Source of the DNA: Helicoverpa zea
Lineage: Eukaryota; Arthropoda; Insecta; Lepidoptera; Noctuidae
Reading direction: 5' to 3'
DNA length: 64,000 nucleotides
Assembly (NCBI RefSeq): GCF_022581195.2
Contig: NC_061463.1
Span: 992,001-1,056,000 of the forward strand
In this document: one piece after another, positions 60,220-64,000 of the stretch
Position numbering within the stretch: position 1 is the stretch's first letter
How the letters are laid out: every line of letters begins with the position of its first letter
Notes under the pieces: model-generated
What the model saw: the letters and a program-made list of their open reading frames with translations, nothing else
Told to the model about the DNA's origin: nothing
The model's database searches: none
Made by a program: the position numbers and the translations under genes

Positions 60220-62487
60220 GTGCTAAAATATGATACTAAAATAAAAACAAAACGCTTAATGAAAACTTACTGCGTTTATTTTATTTTAAACGTGAGCGTA
60301 TCAGTCATAGGTAATACTACAGACAGTGAAACACTTGTAAAGATGCTAGACACATGTATTTCTGATTTTGACACATGCAGTGATCCTAACTATTTTGCTG
60401 ACTCCCTAATTGAGGCAATCAGGAAATCTCTTCTTCTTAACACTAGAACTTATACGATCTCTTGCGCTAAGCGTATTCTTAAGCCCTGGATATCGGCAGG
60501 TGCATTGAAGTGCATCAGGCTTAGAAATAAAATGCAATTACACTTGAGAAAAGACCCTTACAACATCGTGTTAAAAATAACGTACAGACGCTTTCGGACG
60601 TTCTGCTCCAATTTAATAAAAAAACTTAAAAGACAATATTATAAAGAACAAATTGCGTACTCTATTAAAAACCCTAAAAAACTCTGGCGTAACATAAACA
60701 ATGTCACTCACTATAAGAAAGCAAAACACTCGAATGCACAACTACTACAAATCTCACTAAATCCACATGACTCACTGAATAGGATAAACAATTTCTTTGC
60801 TACTATAGGTAAAATACTAGCAGAAGAAATAATGACTCAGACTGAATATGGGACTAATGGGACACACTTACCAAGCCATTCTATAGCATATACACAAGAG
60901 ACCTCTTTTGTGCTATTAGAGACCGATCCAGGGGAAGTGCATGGAATACTAATGACTCTTGACTCGGGAAGTGCTGCTGGATGGGACGGTATACCCAATA
61001 ACTTCCTTAAACTGTCCAAAGATTTTGTTGTTCCTTTAATATGTAGACTAACGAATCTCTGTTTCAAGACTGGGATATTTCCGACTGCTTTAAAACGCTC
61101 ATTAATTACACCTGTGCACAAGGGTGGGGACACTAGCGATGTCAATAACTATCGCCCTATCTCTGTCTTGCCATCAATCTCTAAAATTTTAGAAAAATTA
61201 CTTAATAAACGACTCATAAATTTCTTGCATAAATATAATATTCTTTCCAGTGCTCAATATGGTTTTAGACAAGGGCTTTCGACACAGGATGCTGTTACAG
61301 CGTTGACAAGTGAAATCGTTAGAGAAGTAGATAAAGGGTACAAATGCATAACAGTATTCTTAGATCTTAAAAAAGCGTTTGACACCGTTTCTGTTCCTAT
61401 CCTTGTGCAGAGGCTTGAAGCCATCGGGTTAAGAGGTATGGCCCTTTCCCTCTTCGATAACTATCTTCGGGGAAGAAAGCAACAGGTTAAGATAGATAAC
61501 CTGTACAGTGAAGAAGAAAACGTTGTTTTTGGCGTCCCGCAAGGGAGTGTGCTCGGCCCGACGCTGTTCCTGATATACATAAACGACTTATGTAACCTCG
61601 GGAATAGCGGGGGGAAGATCTTCTCCTACGCTGACGATACAGCTGTAGTCTTTTCTGGACAGTCATGGGATATTGTGAAACAAAAAGCTGAATTTGGTCT
61701 ATCTGTCATTGGGAATTGGTTAAAAGAAAATCTTCTAACCTTAAACGTATCAAAAACAAATTACATTTGCTTTTCCCCGAGTGCAAAATCGAAACCTGGT
61801 ACTGGCTTTAGCATAGTGATTGGCGAGAGTAAGTCTTCTGGTTTAAACAGCAATTGTCAAGAAGTGCAACGAGTCACTTCTACGAGGTATTTAGGTATCA
61901 TTATTGACGAGTGTCTATCGTGGCATGCACAGATTGATGCTAATATCTCTCGTATTAGGAAACTCATATGGATTTTCAAAACCCTCCGCTATGTTATGCC
62001 TGCAGACCTGCTTGGGAAAATTTATACTGCGCTGGCACAGTCTGTTACCACATACTGCATCCCAGTTTGGGGAGGAGCCTCCAAAACTAAAATGCTTGAG
62101 CTCGAAAGAGCCCAACGCTCACTTTTAAAAGTCATATATTTTAAACCCTACAGATATCCGACCAACAAACTATATGGATTCTCTGGTTTACTAACAGTAA
62201 GGCAGCTATATCTATTACATACAACCTTATATCTACATAAATCTATCCCATATAACCCAACAGTTCAGGATAAAAGACGGAATAATATAGTCGCGCACTC
62301 CTCACGTGTCCGTACGGCTTTTGCCGAGCGACAGTACGTTGTACAATCAGCTTATGTCTACAATAAAATAAACTCAAAATTAAAATTTAATCGAGAGGCC
62401 AAACACAAATGTAAGAAAATCATCACAGATTGGTTGAAAACATTATCATACGAAGAAACTGAACTAATATTGGTCAGACTTTGCTAA
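60220..62487 (+). CDS. Reverse transcriptase part of a LINE ORF2 protein (CR1-like)
   Basis: The frame is open for 755 codons to TAA at 62485-62487. It begins at a GTG codon with no start context, so it continues a truncated ORF rather than a true N-terminus. Residues about 70-210 are the linker between endonuclease and RT (KRILKPWISAG; KKLKRQYYKEQ). RT motifs follow in order: YRPISVLPSISKILE near 310, FLDLKKAFDTV with Asp 382 (motif A), GVPQGSVLGP at 438-447 (motif B) and SYADD at 469-473 (motif C), then thumb with RYLGI near 565 and a C-terminal region lacking RNase H. All catalytic aspartates of RT are present and there is no stop or frameshift. Without the endonuclease the copy cannot move by itself. 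Placement in the CR1/Daphne-like group is from motif style and is not certain. Confidence 0.88.
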   Translation: MLKYDTKIKTKRLMKTYCVYFILNVSVSVIGNTTDSETLVKMLDTCISDFDTCSDPNYFADSLIEAIRKSLLLNTRTYTISCAKRILKPWISAGALKCIRLRNKMQLHLRKDPYNIVLKITYRRFRTFCSNLIKKLKRQYYKEQIAYSIKNPKKLWRNINNVTHYKKAKHSNAQLLQISLNPHDSLNRINNFFATIGKILAEEIMTQTEYGTNGTHLPSHSIAYTQETSFVLLETDPGEVHGILMTLDSGSAAGWDGIPNNFLKLSKDFVVPLICRLTNLCFKTGIFPTALKRSLITPVHKGGDTSDVNNYRPISVLPSISKILEKLLNKRLINFLHKYNILSSAQYGFRQGLSTQDAVTALTSEIVREVDKGYKCITVFLDLKKAFDTVSVPILVQRLEAIGLRGMALSLFDNYLRGRKQQVKIDNLYSEEENVVFGVPQGSVLGPTLFLIYINDLCNLGNSGGKIFSYADDTAVVFSGQSWDIVKQKAEFGLSVIGNWLKENLLTLNVSKTNYICFSPSAKSKPGTGFSIVIGESKSSGLNSNCQEVQRVTSTRYLGIIIDECLSWHAQIDANISRIRKLIWIFKTLRYVMPADLLGKIYTALAQSVTTYCIPVWGGASKTKMLELERAQRSLLKVIYFKPYRYPTNKLYGFSGLLTVRQLYLLHTTLYLHKSIPYNPTVQDKRRNNIVAHSSRVRTAFAERQYVVQSAYVYNKINSKLKFNREAKHKCKKIITDWLKTLSYEETELILVRLC

Positions 62488-62756
62488 CATGGAATACATA
62501 ATATACTTACCTTCACAATTACACATGCACACACACACACTCCCTCCATCACACACACACTCACACACATTATAGACATACACGCACACACTCACTCACA
62601 TATATACAACCGAGCAGCTTTTGCTAATACTAATAGTACTAGTATAACCTACCTTGTACTGTTTTAGTTTTAATTTTAATTTTTATATTGTTTTTCTTTA
62701 AGTTTTCTAGTTTATTAGTCTCCAAGTGTAAACGTAAATAAGGGAAGAAGCGAGCC

Positions 62757-62828
62757 AGCCCCAACACAAGTATTCTTGATTACTTAATGGGGCTGTCTCA
62801 TCATACAATTATGTTACTATTTTGAGAC
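62757..62828 (+). promoter_or_regulatory. Two adjacent 3'-terminal hairpins of the LINE
   Basis: AGCCCCA (62757-62763) pairs with TGGGGCT (62788-62794), and the next base begins a second stem, GTCTCA (62795-62800) with TGAGAC (62823-62828). The loop of the first contains CAAG-TATT-CTTG. Such structures near the tail serve as RT recognition sites in some LINE groups; here the role is inferred. Confidence 0.55.
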
Positions 62829-62862
62829 AATAAACAATTTATTATTATTATTATTATTTTTG

Positions 62863-63147
62863 TATGTCTCTAACCGACCACGGGACTACAGAGTCCCGGA
62901 TTTTTGGAAGGCGAACGTGGGGCCGAAGCCAACACGCTGAAGCCCTTATTATTAAAGATCCTCTGTACTATAAAGATTAATAAACATGAAAACTGGGAAG
63001 AAACATCTAAAGTATAAGTACTTTAGATCAAACGCTTTCAGGACGCTAATATTGACGGGGTATAATATTATTAAAGTTGAGTGCAACTCTACCTACCGGT
63101 GAAAATTAGATGAAAATCCATACAATCTTTTTTGAGTTTATAACGAA
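62863..63147. other. Sequence between LINE and Helitron, with a perfect hairpin
   Basis: CGGGACT-ACAG-AGTCCCG (62881-62898) is a perfect 7-bp stem with a 4-base loop, followed by GC-rich sequence to about 62945. It may be the remains of another retroelement that the LINE tail joins. No gene is seen. Confidence 0.4.
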
Positions 63148-63346
63148 CTAGCCGTTTTCTCGCGGTTTTACCCGCGTTCTGTGGGAACTACTACTCGTAG
63201 TACCGGAATCAAATAACGCCTATGTTACTTGCAGTTTAGGAGCTTTTTAGTGGTGATTTTTTTATATCGATCCATTAATCATTTAGTTTATTGCAATACA
63301 AACAATACTCATTTTTCCTGTTTATAATATACCTAAGTACCTATAG
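63148..63346 (-). mobile_element. Lep1-type Helitron on the minus strand
   Basis: On the plus strand it begins with the reversed 3' end, CTAGCCGTTTTCTCGCGG (from 63148), with a hairpin CGCGG...CCGCG-like pair, and runs through TGTTACTTGCAGTTTAGGAGC to the AT-rich 5' part (TTTATAATATA, about 63320-63330). The 5' TC end is blurred near 63346. Confidence 0.65.
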
Positions 63347-64000
63347 AAAAAATAAGGCAAATACCATTCTAACAATCACTTACTTTACTACCCACCCATA
63401 AAACCGAGACCCAGTTCACACCATCCAACTAGTGATGTTCTAACCAACACAGTCGATCACATCGATAAAACAATTGATTGGCGCCAAATATTTCCGTGAA
63501 GCCGTCATTAATCTTCCTCAAGTGCTCGGCATTCCGATCGAGATATCGATAGGAGATCAAAGTTCACACCTAGCCCATGCTTATTGTTTTTACTTGTGTG
63601 AACAAGTGGGAAAATAAATATGTGGTTTTTGTTAAGGCTTTTTGGGGTTTGTGTTGCGTTTTTCCGTGTTGGTTGTTGAAAGGAAAATTATAGGAATGTA
63701 ATTAAATAGTTTCATTTAAAAAGTTTGTTTAGTCTAACGGGCTAACCTCAAGACTTATTGGTTAGATTTAAAAAAATAAATAAGAGAATGGTCCAGTGGT
63801 AGTTAAAGAGTAGTCAAGGGGTGATTTCCGTACAACTATACTAGTGTATAAAGCTGAAAAGTTTAGTTGATTGAAGGCACTAACCTCAGGAAGTATTGGC
63901 CAGTGAAAACATTTATAGGCCAGTAATCAAGAAGTATTAATCAACATATATATTAACTTAGGTAATCAAAGGTTATAATGAAAATGATAGAAACATGTAT
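63347..64000. other. Unassigned spacer at the right edge
   Basis: It contains two more ATCGAT sites (about 63459 and 63545) and no recognisable gene or repeat. Confidence 0.4.

Larger units (their letters stand above)
60220..62862 (+). mobile_element. CR1-like LINE, 5' truncated, with complete 3' end
   Basis: The insertion carries the RT half of ORF2, a 3' UTR of about 375 bp, AATAAA (62829-62834) and a (TTA)n tail (62838-62859). The 3' UTR contains CA-rich tracts (62524-62604) and two adjacent hairpins at the very end. The 5' limit is not sharp; the endonuclease domain is absent. No target duplication could be identified. Confidence 0.85.

Overview
The window looks like non-coding nuclear DNA of a lepidopteran insect, probably a noctuid-like moth. 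The evidence is AT-rich sequence with no long host open reading frame, and several repeat families that I know from moth and butterfly genomes. These are two tRNA-headed SINE families, Lep1-type non-autonomous Helitrons ending in CTAG|T, the repeat that begins AGGGTTCCGTACC and ends TTGGCCGG, and the repeat with ACCCCCGAC termini. Species and chromosome cannot be read from the sequence. Family names come from recognised motifs and protein signatures; no database search was run.

Layout. Bases 1 to about 4465 are the right part of a BEL/Pao LTR retrotransposon. It has one reading frame, open from the window edge to 3725, followed by a polypurine tract and a 3' LTR. From 4.5 to 55 kb the sequence is a patchwork of short non-autonomous elements: a LINE tail (5.6 kb), Helitrons (6.2, 22.3, 23.5, 35.9, 45.3, 53.7 and 63.1 kb), SINEs (7.8, 16.5, 19.1, 32.8, 35.0, 36.2, 45.1, 51.3 kb and smaller pieces), a hAT-type element with an 8-bp target duplication (8.5-9.4 kb), a broken LINE on the minus strand (14.8-16.2 kb), a large foldback (27.9-28.3 kb), and three TIR elements (37.4-38.5, 41.3 and 48.3 kb). 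The last part, 55.5-59.7 kb, holds the only signs of a host gene: one short exon with a start codon and good splice sites (55647-55759), and a CpG-dense block that ends in a splice donor (58.6-59.65 kb). A CR1-like LINE with an intact 3' half of its reverse transcriptase ORF lies just downstream (60.2-62.9 kb).

How the parts relate. Most elements are independent insertions, several of them dated against each other by nesting: a Helitron inside the AGGGTTCCGTACC repeat, and a SINE inside a LINE tail with a 21-bp target duplication. The most plausible host reading is a plus-strand gene whose 5' exons lie at 55.6 and 59.3-59.65 kb, with a large intron that contains the LINE and runs off the right edge. 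The most unusual single item is the BEL/Pao frame. It has lost both the RT YxDD region and the integrase core, yet it stays open for more than 1200 codons.
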